In this document: one piece after another, positions 16,289 through 23,341 of the stretch
Layout of the letters: each line of letters starts with the position of its first letter
Numbering within the stretch: the first letter of the stretch is position 1
From: an uncultured Eubacterium sp.
GTDB lineage: Bacteria; Bacillota; Clostridia; Lachnospirales; Lachnospiraceae
Assembly: GCA_948579355.1 (NCBI GenBank)
Contig: CAPAOV010000026.1
Location: 1-36,352, forward strand
Length of the DNA: 36,352 nt
Reading direction: 5' to 3'
The notes under the pieces: generated by a model
Told to the model about the DNA's origin: nothing
Seen by the model: the letters and a program-made list of their open reading frames with translations, nothing else
The model's database searches: none
Position numbers and translations under genes: made by a program

Positions 16289-16951
16289 ATGAACAAAAAA
16301 AGGAGATTGATGTCACTCACATGGCTTCTGGGGATGGTAATCATGCTCGGCTCCGGATGTGGAGACACCGCCGGAGATGAGCGGGGAGGCAATCGTGGTG
16401 ATTTGGCAGAGAACGGATTTATTAAAGCGGGGAGCGGACGATTTATTGAAGAAGAGATATCGCTTCCGAAAGAGATTAGGAAAATTCAGGCGATGAGAAA
16501 ATTGTCAGACGGCAGTCTGGAATTGATTGGAAACAGCGGACAGACAGATAGCTGCCTTGTTCTCAGGAGTTCGGATGGCGGGAAAAAATGGAGTCAGCAA
16601 AAGATTGACGGACTGGGCAGAGACTACTACCCCCAGACGGCCATTGCCGCAGACGGCAGGGCGGTTCTGCTGAACTATATGGAAGAAAAGACAGTAAAGG
16701 CAACAATAGCAGAAGCAGATGGCAGCACAAAAAACTTTTCCTTTTCCCTGCCGGAGGATGCGGCAAAGGATACCGATAATCGTATTGTTCAGGCATCGTA
16801 TGATACAGACGGGAATCTGGTTGTTTTGGATATGTACGGCGCCCTGTATGTAGTGACGGCAGCTGGCAAATGCGAAAAGGCTTATGATACAAGGGGGGGC
16901 GGACATCCGCCATTTCAGTATTGCCGGAACGACACTGTATGCGGTGCATGA
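16289..16951 (+). CDS. Solute-binding lipoprotein, N-terminal part (frame broken at G7)
   Basis: 220 residues as read. The ATG at 16289 follows AGGAGGG by 8 nt; an ATG at 16208 would add unrelated residues. The N-terminus is a lipoprotein signal with lipobox LGSGC (Cys about 23). The following region has repeated short motifs such as SSDGGKKWSQQK and DGSTKNFSF, with strand-turn spacing like BNR or sortilin-type propeller blades. At 16893-16899 lies a run of seven G. In this frame the product ends 52 nt later with unrelated residues, whereas the +1 frame continues the same domain (HFSIAGTTLYAVHEDGILIF) into the 16884-18590 ORF. With six G the protein would be one 766-residue lipoprotein. This is a phase-variable switch, a real pseudogene, or a sequencing error. 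Confidence 0.8.
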   Translation: MNKKRRLMSLTWLLGMVIMLGSGCGDTAGDERGGNRGDLAENGFIKAGSGRFIEEEISLPKEIRKIQAMRKLSDGSLELIGNSGQTDSCLVLRSSDGGKKWSQQKIDGLGRDYYPQTAIAADGRAVLLNYMEEKTVKATIAEADGSTKNFSFSLPEDAAKDTDNRIVQASYDTDGNLVVLDMYGALYVVTAAGKCEKAYDTRGGGHPPFQYCRNDTVCGA

Positions 16952-18590
16952 GGATGGAATCCTCATATTTGACACGAAAAAGAAGAGTGCGTCCGCTTCA
17001 GAGACGACGCTGGACCGTCTAATTAAAAAGGATAGGAAATTGGTTTCCAATGACACAGACAGGGGAAAGCCCCTGCTCATTTCTTCCGCCGCGAGGGAGG
17101 ATGGCATTATGCTTGTCTGGGAGGATGGGATTTTCCACTTCACTAAAGGAGGGAATGTAATGGAACAGCTTGTCGACGCCTCCATGACCAGTATTGGCGG
17201 CGCGGGATTTACGCTGCTTGATCTGGCGGTAATGGATGATGAAAATATATTTATTGCCGCAAGCGACGAGGAGGGAGATAAATTATTTCATTACACTTAT
17301 GATAAGAAGGCGGCAGCGGTGCCGGAAAAAGAGTTGTCAGTCTATGCACTGGATGATTCCGGTTTTTTGCGGCAGGCAGTAAAACAGTTCCAGAAAAATA
17401 ATCCGGATATTCACGTGAAACTGGAATTCGGACTGTCCGGAAAAGACGGGGTGACACTGGAAGATGCCCTCTCTGCACTGAATACTAACATTCTGGCAAA
17501 AAAGGGGCCGGATGTGCTGATTTTAGACGGAATGCCGGTGGACAGCTATATCAGCAAAGGCATTCTCAGTGACATTACGGATATTGTAGATGAAATAGAT
17601 AAAAAAGACGGCATTTTTCAGGGGATTAAAGAGGGGAGTAAAAAAGACGGCAAGATTTACGCCATGCCGATACGTTTTCTGTTTTCCGTAGTGGAGGGAG
17701 ACAAAGATGCGGTGGCTGCCGGTCAGACTCTGCCGGCGTTGGCAAAAAGAGTGCAGGAGCTGGGACAGAAAAAATCGCAGGGGAAAAATATCCTTGGAAA
17801 AGGGAGCAGAACATTGCTGCGGGATTTATATTATGCAGATTCCGCTAACTGGCAGAAAGCAGACGGTACACTGGATAAAGAGGCGCTGACGCAGTATCTC
17901 ACATATGCAAAACAGATGTATGATGTGGATTCGGTTAGTAAAAAGGATGATTTTCGGGATAAGTCGATTGGTGACGGCACTGTGAGCGGAGAAAAAGTGG
18001 GCAGCAATAATAGTGTGGGACTGCTTAGTGGGGACTGCCGGATTTCCGTCGGTTCTCTGGCCGGAATCCATGACTTGCAGACGATGTGCAGTGTTGAGGT
18101 ACAGACGAAGGCGGATTACTGCCTTATGAATGGAGGAAAAGTCAAATCCTACATCCCTTATCTGATGGCAGGCGTCACCGAGAGCGGCAGCAAAGAAACG
18201 GCGAAAGCATTTGTCAGGGAGCTTCTGGGGAAAAAGGCGGGAAACAGCCCATCGAATGGTATTCCGGTAAACCGCGCCGCCTACGATGCCGTATGTGAAG
18301 AAAAACTGCATGCCCAGAATGTGAAAGACAAGACCAGTCTGGCTGTAGGCTCAGCAGACGACGGAGAGAGTGTTGGTTTTGACTATGTGGATTTGACGAA
18401 AAAGGACGAGGATAAATTTACAAAAATTGTCGAAAGCCTTACGAAACCTGCGATGACGAATCGTGTCATACAGGAGATGGTATTGGAGCAGGGAGAAAAA
18501 TATCTTCTGGGAGAGCAGTCTCTGGAGAGTGCGGTGGAGGCAATCTTTAAAAAAGTAAATCTGTATCTGGCAGAAAACGGTGTCAATTGA
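16884..18590 (+). CDS. Extracellular solute-binding protein, main part (continues 16289-16951 after frameshift)
   Basis: 568 residues as read from an internal ATG at 16884 that has no ribosome site, so it is almost certainly the continuation of the preceding ORF. The first about 135 residues finish the propeller-like region (HEDGILIFDTKKKSA, MLVWEDGIFHFTKGG). From about residue 150 (SVYALDDSGFLRQAVKQF) the sequence follows the family 1 extracellular solute-binding protein plan: KNNPDIHVKLEFG, a GPDVLILDGMPVDSYI lobe-1 motif, GKIYAMPIRFLFSVV and the lobe-2 segment with AKAFVRELLGKKAG. Such lipoproteins deliver ligands, usually sugars, to ABC permeases, and the next two genes are such permeases. 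The extra N-terminal propeller is unusual for the family. Confidence 0.85.
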   Translation: MIQGGADIRHFSIAGTTLYAVHEDGILIFDTKKKSASASETTLDRLIKKDRKLVSNDTDRGKPLLISSAAREDGIMLVWEDGIFHFTKGGNVMEQLVDASMTSIGGAGFTLLDLAVMDDENIFIAASDEEGDKLFHYTYDKKAAAVPEKELSVYALDDSGFLRQAVKQFQKNNPDIHVKLEFGLSGKDGVTLEDALSALNTNILAKKGPDVLILDGMPVDSYISKGILSDITDIVDEIDKKDGIFQGIKEGSKKDGKIYAMPIRFLFSVVEGDKDAVAAGQTLPALAKRVQELGQKKSQGKNILGKGSRTLLRDLYYADSANWQKADGTLDKEALTQYLTYAKQMYDVDSVSKKDDFRDKSIGDGTVSGEKVGSNNSVGLLSGDCRISVGSLAGIHDLQTMCSVEVQTKADYCLMNGGKVKSYIPYLMAGVTESGSKETAKAFVRELLGKKAGNSPSNGIPVNRAAYDAVCEEKLHAQNVKDKTSLAVGSADDGESVGFDYVDLTKKDEDKFTKIVESLTKPAMTNRVIQEMVLEQGEKYLLGEQSLESAVEAIFKKVNLYLAENGVN

Positions 18591-18620
18591 GTGTGTACCT
18601 GACAGAGGAGGACGGTGGAT

Positions 18621-19472
18621 ATGGTTAAGAGAAGAAGAGCCGGCTGGTTGTTTATGCTTCCGAGTCTGGCAGGAGTACTTGTTTTTTACCTCATTCCTTT
18701 TGGGGATGTGGTGCGGCGTTCTTTTTTGCGCACGGCAGGCGACAGTTTTGCCGGACTGGATAACTACAAACAGGTATTCGGAAATCAGGCGTTTCGTCTG
18801 GCTGCGGGAAATACGGCGCGATTCGTGCTTGTCTGTCTGCCGCTCCTGCTGGGGATTTCTCTGGGGCTGGCGGTGCTGCTGCAAAAGCAGGTCAGGATGA
18901 GAAAGGTGATGAAGAGTGCATATCTGGTGCCGCTGGCGGTTCCGGCGGCGAGTGTGGTACTTCTTTGGAATATTGTATTTGACAAGGCAGGCGTCCTCAA
19001 CGGGCTTCTCTCTGCGTTTCATCTGCAGGGGAAAGACTGGATGAATTCCGATGCTTCTTTCTGGGTACTGGTATTCAGTTATATATGGAAAAATCTTGGG
19101 TATGATGTGATTTTGTGGCTGGCAGGGCTGCTTGGTATTCCGGACGATATTTATGAGGCGGCAGGGGTAGATGGGGCCGGAGAGTGGAAATGTTTTCTTC
19201 ATATAACGCTGCCCAACATCCGTCCGGTAGCCTTTACGATTATCATCCTTTCTTTTCTCAATTCTTTTAAGGTTTTTCGGGAGGCATATCTGGTGGCGGG
19301 GAATTATCCGCAGGAAAAAATATATTTGCTGCAGCATGTGTTTAATAATTGGTTTTCAGAGCTGTCCGTAGATAAGATGGCGGCGGGGTCGGTGCTTCTG
19401 TGTTTGGTAATTACCGTGTTTGTGCTGATTCTGCAACGTAGTTGGAGGGGAGTAGATGAAAAATGGAAGTAA
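18621..19472 (+). CDS. Carbohydrate-type ABC transporter permease (UgpA/MalF-like)
   Basis: 283 residues from the ATG at 18621, 9 nt after GAGGAGGA; a GTG at 18615 is the alternative. Six predicted transmembrane helices begin with WLFMLPSLAGVLVFYLIPFG. The cytoplasmic EAA loop is EAAGVDGAGEWKCFLHITLP, which docks with the ATPase subunit. This places it in the binding-protein-dependent transport inner-membrane family (COG1175). It overlaps the next permease gene by 17 nt. No MsmK/UgpC-type ATPase lies in the window; in Firmicutes one shared ATPase often serves several such systems. Confidence 0.93.
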   Translation: MVKRRRAGWLFMLPSLAGVLVFYLIPFGDVVRRSFLRTAGDSFAGLDNYKQVFGNQAFRLAAGNTARFVLVCLPLLLGISLGLAVLLQKQVRMRKVMKSAYLVPLAVPAASVVLLWNIVFDKAGVLNGLLSAFHLQGKDWMNSDASFWVLVFSYIWKNLGYDVILWLAGLLGIPDDIYEAAGVDGAGEWKCFLHITLPNIRPVAFTIIILSFLNSFKVFREAYLVAGNYPQEKIYLLQHVFNNWFSELSVDKMAAGSVLLCLVITVFVLILQRSWRGVDEKWK

Positions 19473-20319
19473 GTGGAAAAGGAGAATTGGTTTTATGCCG
19501 CTGGCGGTATTTGCCGTTTTGGAAGTGAGTCCGCTGTTGTTTTTACTGGCAGGCGCCTTTATGGGGGATTCGGAGATTATGAGTCTGATTGCTCCGGTGC
19601 TCGGAAAAGGGGAAGGGTATGCTTTCTGGCGTCTAATTCCGCGCTACCCGACAGGTAAAAATCTGGTGCAGATTCTGCTGGATTCGCCGGAATTTTTCCA
19701 GATGTTCTGGAATTCAGTTAAAATCACTGGCGGAATTTTGGCAGGCCAGCTTATCTTCGGCATGCCGGCGGCGTGGGGACTGGCGAGATATTCTTTTCGG
19801 GCAAAAAAAGCGCTCTATATGCTTTATATCATTATGATGATGATGCCCTTTCAGGTCACGATGTTATCGCAATATCTCGTACTTGATAAGCTTCACCTGC
19901 TGGATACGAGCGCAGCCGTAATCCTGCCGGGGATGTTTTCTACCTTTTCGGTATTTATCATGTACCGTTTCTTTTGCGGTATTCCGGAAAGCGTACTGGA
20001 GGCGGCGCGCATTGACGGAGCAGGGGAATGGAGAATCTTTCTGCGGATTGGCCTGCCGCTGGGAGTTTCTGGCATTATCTCGGCGCTGGTACTTTCCTTT
20101 TTGGAATGCTGGAGCATGATTGAGCAGTCGATGACGTTTCTGGAGACAAAAAGTCTCTGGCCGCTGTCACTGTTTATGCCGGAGATTAACAGCAGTAATG
20201 CGGGATTTTCACTTTGTTCGTCGCTTATGGCGCTGCTTCCGGCAATCTTTGTATTTATGGCAGGTCAGGATTATCTGGAACAGGGTATCGCATATTCGGC
20301 AAAGGAGGGGTATCATTGA
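19456..20319 (+). CDS. Carbohydrate-type ABC transporter permease (UgpE/MalG-like)
   Basis: 287 residues and six predicted helices. The EAA loop is EAARIDGAGEWRIFLRIGLP. The motif RYSFRAKKALYMLYIIMMMM and YLVLDKLHLLDT match the COG0395 permease family. Its ATG, preceded by GGAGGGGAG, lies inside the end of the upstream permease gene, so the two are translationally coupled and would form the heterodimeric channel. The stop TGA overlaps the TTG start of the adaptor gene, tying an export-type component to an import-type system. Confidence 0.93.
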   Translation: MKNGSKWKRRIGFMPLAVFAVLEVSPLLFLLAGAFMGDSEIMSLIAPVLGKGEGYAFWRLIPRYPTGKNLVQILLDSPEFFQMFWNSVKITGGILAGQLIFGMPAAWGLARYSFRAKKALYMLYIIMMMMPFQVTMLSQYLVLDKLHLLDTSAAVILPGMFSTFSVFIMYRFFCGIPESVLEAARIDGAGEWRIFLRIGLPLGVSGIISALVLSFLECWSMIEQSMTFLETKSLWPLSLFMPEINSSNAGFSLCSSLMALLPAIFVFMAGQDYLEQGIAYSAKEGYH

Positions 20320-21581
20320 AAAAAATAAAAGGAAAAAATGCATTTTGGCTGAAAGCTCTTATATGGCTGGCGGGTATTATGATTCTGTTTACCGTCATAT
20401 CTAAGATTACGGATTCTTTTACGGTGGCAAAAGTGAAAACCGCCACCCCCTCGCAGAGGAAATTGCAGTATAAAGTGTCGGCAGAGGGGCAGATTGAAAA
20501 GAACCGCGAGGTATTTATTCTCACCCAGCCGGAGCTTCTCGTGAAATCGGTACTGGTCAGTGAGGGCCAGCGTGTGAAAAAAGGAGATTTGCTGGCGAGG
20601 CTGGACATGAAGCAGCTGAACGAGCGGATTGACACGGTAACGGGAGAAAAGAGGGCGCTGGAACTGCAGAACGAGGCGGTGCAAAAAAACAGGCATTCGG
20701 CATGGCGTATGCGGGCGAAAGCGCTGGCGCAGGCAAAGAAAGCATACGCGCAGCTTCGGGAGAAGAATAGGAAAGCGTTGGCAAAGGCAAAAAAGAAGCA
20801 GGATAAGAAGGCGTGGCGGGAGCTGCAGAAAGCGGCGGAACAGGAAGAAAAAGAGGCAAAAAAGGCGATAGAAGAGGCCGGAGAGGAGCCGGAGTCAGAC
20901 AACAGTGTGGAAGTCAATAATATTTCCATCCGCAATTTACAGAGACAGGTAGACAAACTGGAAAAAATCAGGAAACAAAAAGGGGAGATACGCTCGACGG
21001 CAGCAGGCGTCATTACCGGAATACTGGTGAATGTCGGACAGAAAACAGCGGATACCGGTTTTTTTACAATGACGGACGAGAACGCCGGACTTAAATTTAT
21101 TGGTAAACTTATGCTCTCCGATACGAAATATGTCTCGGTGGGAGACAAAGTCACGCTGCAGTCAGCCGGCCGTAAGCTGGAAGATATCGCGGTCACGTCT
21201 ATGGAGATGGATGAGAACAGGGAGTTTATGAATGTCACAGCGCTGCTTCCAGCGGATACGTTCGCCTTGGGCGAGACAGTCACGATGACGGTGAAACAGG
21301 AATCGCAAAGCTATCCGTGTACGGTTCCAGTGACGGCGCTCCGGCAGGAGTCGGGCAAAAGTTTTGTTCTTGCCGTACAGAAAGAGGATACCGTATTAGG
21401 AGAGCAGGAAGTTGCAAGGCAGATGGAAGTGACGGTAGTGGAAAAAAATGAGTCCTATGTGGCGCTGGAGGCGGACGCAATGGATAAGGAAACCCGCATT
21501 ATTACGGATAGCGACCGCTTTGTGGAGAACGGAGACAGGATTAGGCCCGAAGAAGAGAAGGAGGATAATGTTGAGAGCTAA
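20316..21581 (+). CDS. HlyD/MacA-like membrane fusion (adaptor) protein
   Basis: 421 residues from a TTG start at 20316 that overlaps the permease stop (TTGA) and follows GGAGGGG; the ORF reading from 20214 runs through the permease gene and is rejected. One N-terminal transmembrane helix (about 10-30) is followed by a split lipoyl/barrel-sandwich domain (QYKVSAEGQIEKNREV; VLVSEGQRVKKGDLLARLD), a long charged coiled coil (about 105-200) and the second half of the sandwich (GEIRSTAAGVITGILVNVGQ), then a beta-barrel domain. This is the plan of HlyD/MacA/YknX adaptors, which in Gram-positives work with MacB-type ABC exporters. The next gene is MacB-like only in its external domain, so the partner is unclear. 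Confidence 0.88.
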   Translation: MKKIKGKNAFWLKALIWLAGIMILFTVISKITDSFTVAKVKTATPSQRKLQYKVSAEGQIEKNREVFILTQPELLVKSVLVSEGQRVKKGDLLARLDMKQLNERIDTVTGEKRALELQNEAVQKNRHSAWRMRAKALAQAKKAYAQLREKNRKALAKAKKKQDKKAWRELQKAAEQEEKEAKKAIEEAGEEPESDNSVEVNNISIRNLQRQVDKLEKIRKQKGEIRSTAAGVITGILVNVGQKTADTGFFTMTDENAGLKFIGKLMLSDTKYVSVGDKVTLQSAGRKLEDIAVTSMEMDENREFMNVTALLPADTFALGETVTMTVKQESQSYPCTVPVTALRQESGKSFVLAVQKEDTVLGEQEVARQMEVTVVEKNESYVALEADAMDKETRIITDSDRFVENGDRIRPEEEKEDNVES

Positions 21582-22413
21582 GAAGACAGTGAAAGCGCTC
21601 ATAATCGTAACCGTGATGACGCTGACAGCATTATTGTTTGCGGCCGGCCGTTATATGGGAAATAAGGGAGAGCGGTTTCTGAAAAATCTTACGCTGCAGT
21701 CCGCAGGACAATGTTTTGATGTAAGCGCCAAGAAAGATGACGGGAATGTTTCTTATTCGGCATGGACACAGTGCCGGCAAGAAACATTGCAGTCGGAGTT
21801 TGGCAGAAGCTGTGATGCCGATGTGATTGCCATATATGGGGATTCGGGCTGTGTATTTCCCATTGGGGCAAATCTGCCTGCCGAGGATACGGAGGGATGT
21901 ATCATCGGGGAAAAACTGGCGGAGGATTTATTTGGCAGCGGGCATGCTGCGGGAGGAAAACTTTTCTGGAGAGAGCAGGAATGGACGGTTCGCAGAGTCG
22001 TGGAGGAACCGGCCGAACTCTGCCTGCTGCAGGCTTCGGGAATGAAAGAGCAGCCGGAGTTTGAGCGTATCAGTATAACCGTAAAGGAAGGGGATAGCAG
22101 GAGGAAAGTATTCGAAGAGTTTACGCTCAATCAGGGGTTGAGCGCCCATGCTCTCCGCTGGGATTATCTCTACGGAGCAAAATGGCTGCTGGAGATGATT
22201 CCCTCCGATTGGTCTGATTTTGACGGATGGAAAAAGAATTTGCAGGAGTGGAGCAAGGCGGTTAAGCTTGCGAAGACGGCAGAGAGGTCAGCGATAGAGG
22301 AAGCGGGCCTGAAGTACCGGAGGAGGGGGATGTTCTTTTACATTTTAGGGGTTATATGCGTTATCGCAGGTTTGGTGATAGTGTGGTGCACCGATACAAA
22401 GAAAAATAAATAA
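21568..22413 (+). CDS. Two-pass membrane protein with MacB-periplasmic-core-like domain
   Basis: 281 residues from the ATG at 21568 (AAGGAGG upstream), overlapping the adaptor gene by 14 nt. TM1 (about 8-28) and TM2 (about 255-273) flank an external domain. In that domain, DADVIAIYGDSGCVF, IIGEKLAEDLFG, GKLFWREQEWTVRRVVEEP and the paired Cys resemble the MacB_PCD/FtsX external domain (allele-type pattern: residue changes, IG.lA..LFG, G..v.i.g..ftVvGV). The usual four-helix FtsX core and the ATPase are missing, so this is either a reduced MacB permease or a dedicated accessory subunit. It is the last gene of the operon; the fold-back element starts 75 nt downstream. Confidence 0.7.
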   Translation: MLRAKKTVKALIIVTVMTLTALLFAAGRYMGNKGERFLKNLTLQSAGQCFDVSAKKDDGNVSYSAWTQCRQETLQSEFGRSCDADVIAIYGDSGCVFPIGANLPAEDTEGCIIGEKLAEDLFGSGHAAGGKLFWREQEWTVRRVVEEPAELCLLQASGMKEQPEFERISITVKEGDSRRKVFEEFTLNQGLSAHALRWDYLYGAKWLLEMIPSDWSDFDGWKKNLQEWSKAVKLAKTAERSAIEEAGLKYRRRGMFFYILGVICVIAGLVIVWCTDTKKNK

Positions 22414-22488
22414 TTGACATATTCGTTGCACTAATACAAAGAAAATTGCGGACAGCAAAGGGAGGAACTGATAACTTCTGTCGGTATC

Positions 22489-22965
22489 GCGGGTATCTTA
22501 CCGTATCTTATCCGGTGTACTGCTCCCAACGAAAAATACATTGTTTCGCTCGTTTACAGAAATCTTTCGCCGCCTCTCGCAAAACTCGCTGTCTGCGGTG
22601 TCGTTTTCACTGATTTTTGCAGCATTGACCGCTCGCCGGTCCTTATGCACCACCGTTTGTTACTGATTACTGCGGGGGGCACCAGAGGTGCCGCTTCACA
22701 GAAGAAAGAGGCTAAAAAACAAATTTATTTATTTTTAGCCTCTTTCTTCTGTGAACAGATGCTGCGCATCTGCCCGCAGTAAAATACAATTGTTCTGGTG
22801 GTGCATTAGTACCGTTGCGTAGCGGTCTAGTGCAAACGGGCTGTCAAAAATCAGTGAAAAACGACCGTAGACATCTCAGACAATGCTCGGGCGGCGCTCT
22901 GTAAACGAGCGAAACAATAATTTTTCGGGGAGCGACACAAGGATAAGCTACGCCAGGATACCCGC
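22489..22965 (+). repeat. Giant fold-back element, copy 1 (possible structured RNA)
   Basis: 477 bp in which the left and right halves are mutually complementary almost throughout. Outer GCGGGTATC (22489-22497) pairs with 22957-22965. 22541-22560 pairs perfectly with 22898-22917 (20 bp). A 24-nt left segment starting GTCGTTTTCACTGA (22601) pairs with the right segment ending GAAAAACGAC (22865). TATGCACCACC pairs with GGTGGTGCA at 22797-22805. The centre is a four-way junction: stem 22668-22676/22773-22781, hairpin GGCACC-AGA-GGTGCC (22678-22692), a perfect 24-bp hairpin (22695-22718/22732-22755) and hairpin CAGATGC-TGC-GCATCTG (22756-22772). No plausible gene is present. It lies 75 nt after the transporter operon. 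Confidence 0.9.
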
Positions 22966-23263
22966 TGCCCTGATAACTACAGATTATTAAGTTTAAGGAT
23001 TAAGCGGCATTAAGTGGTTGCCTTGCTATGTATATTTCCAGCCTTGACTGTTACATCTGTAAGAGTGCGGGGGGAAGTTTAACAATATTGAAAATCGAAC
23101 GACTACGGCAATCCAACCTATTCTTTAACAAAAAGCATGGGCAAGTATAAAATTGCACCGACGTTCTTTCGGATTAGGGGCAACACGAACATAATGCTGA
23201 ATGCGGAGAGAGCAACGGTGGATGAAGAGGAATAATTTATATGCGTACCGGATGCATTTTTTC
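22966..23263. other. Spacer between fold-back copy 1 and the pfkA promoter
   Basis: About 300 bp without a supportable gene. It contains a 32-codon ATG ORF (23137-23235, ending NIMLNAERATVDEEE) that lacks a ribosome site and may be a gene remnant. CTGATAACT at 22970-22978 repeats the same 9 bases found at 22468-22476 on the other side of the element. I see nothing else of note. Confidence 0.6.
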
Positions 23264-23292
23264 TTGCCTAAAAAATGGAAATGGGGTACACT
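23264..23292 (+). promoter_or_regulatory. Promoter for pfkA-dnaX-ybaB-recR
   Basis: TTGCCT, 17 nt, TACACT, 49 nt before the pfkA ATG. The genes to recR are closely spaced and likely share it. Confidence 0.6.
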
Positions 23293-23341
23293 AATAAAAG
23301 ATGAAACTATGTTGTTAAAGAAGTGCGAAAGGAGCTAGTAT

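Noticed and set aside
18351..19337. 328-codon minus-strand ORF over the binding protein and permease genes
   Set aside because: It is antisense to two well-supported genes, has His/Arg/Gln-rich low-quality composition, and no ribosome site.
20214..20315. Extended adaptor ORF starting inside the permease gene
   Set aside because: The residues before 20316 are an out-of-frame reading of the permease. The TTG start with GGAGGGG matches the family N-terminus.
20255..21283. 342-codon minus-strand ORF opposite the adaptor gene
   Set aside because: Shadow frame of a codon-biased, high-GC gene; Ser/Phe-rich, no ribosome site, and no recognisable domain.
22489..22965. CRISPR array or ordinary insertion sequence in the fold-back element
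   Set aside because: There are no regularly spaced direct repeats and no transposase ORF; the only symmetry is one nested inverted repeat.
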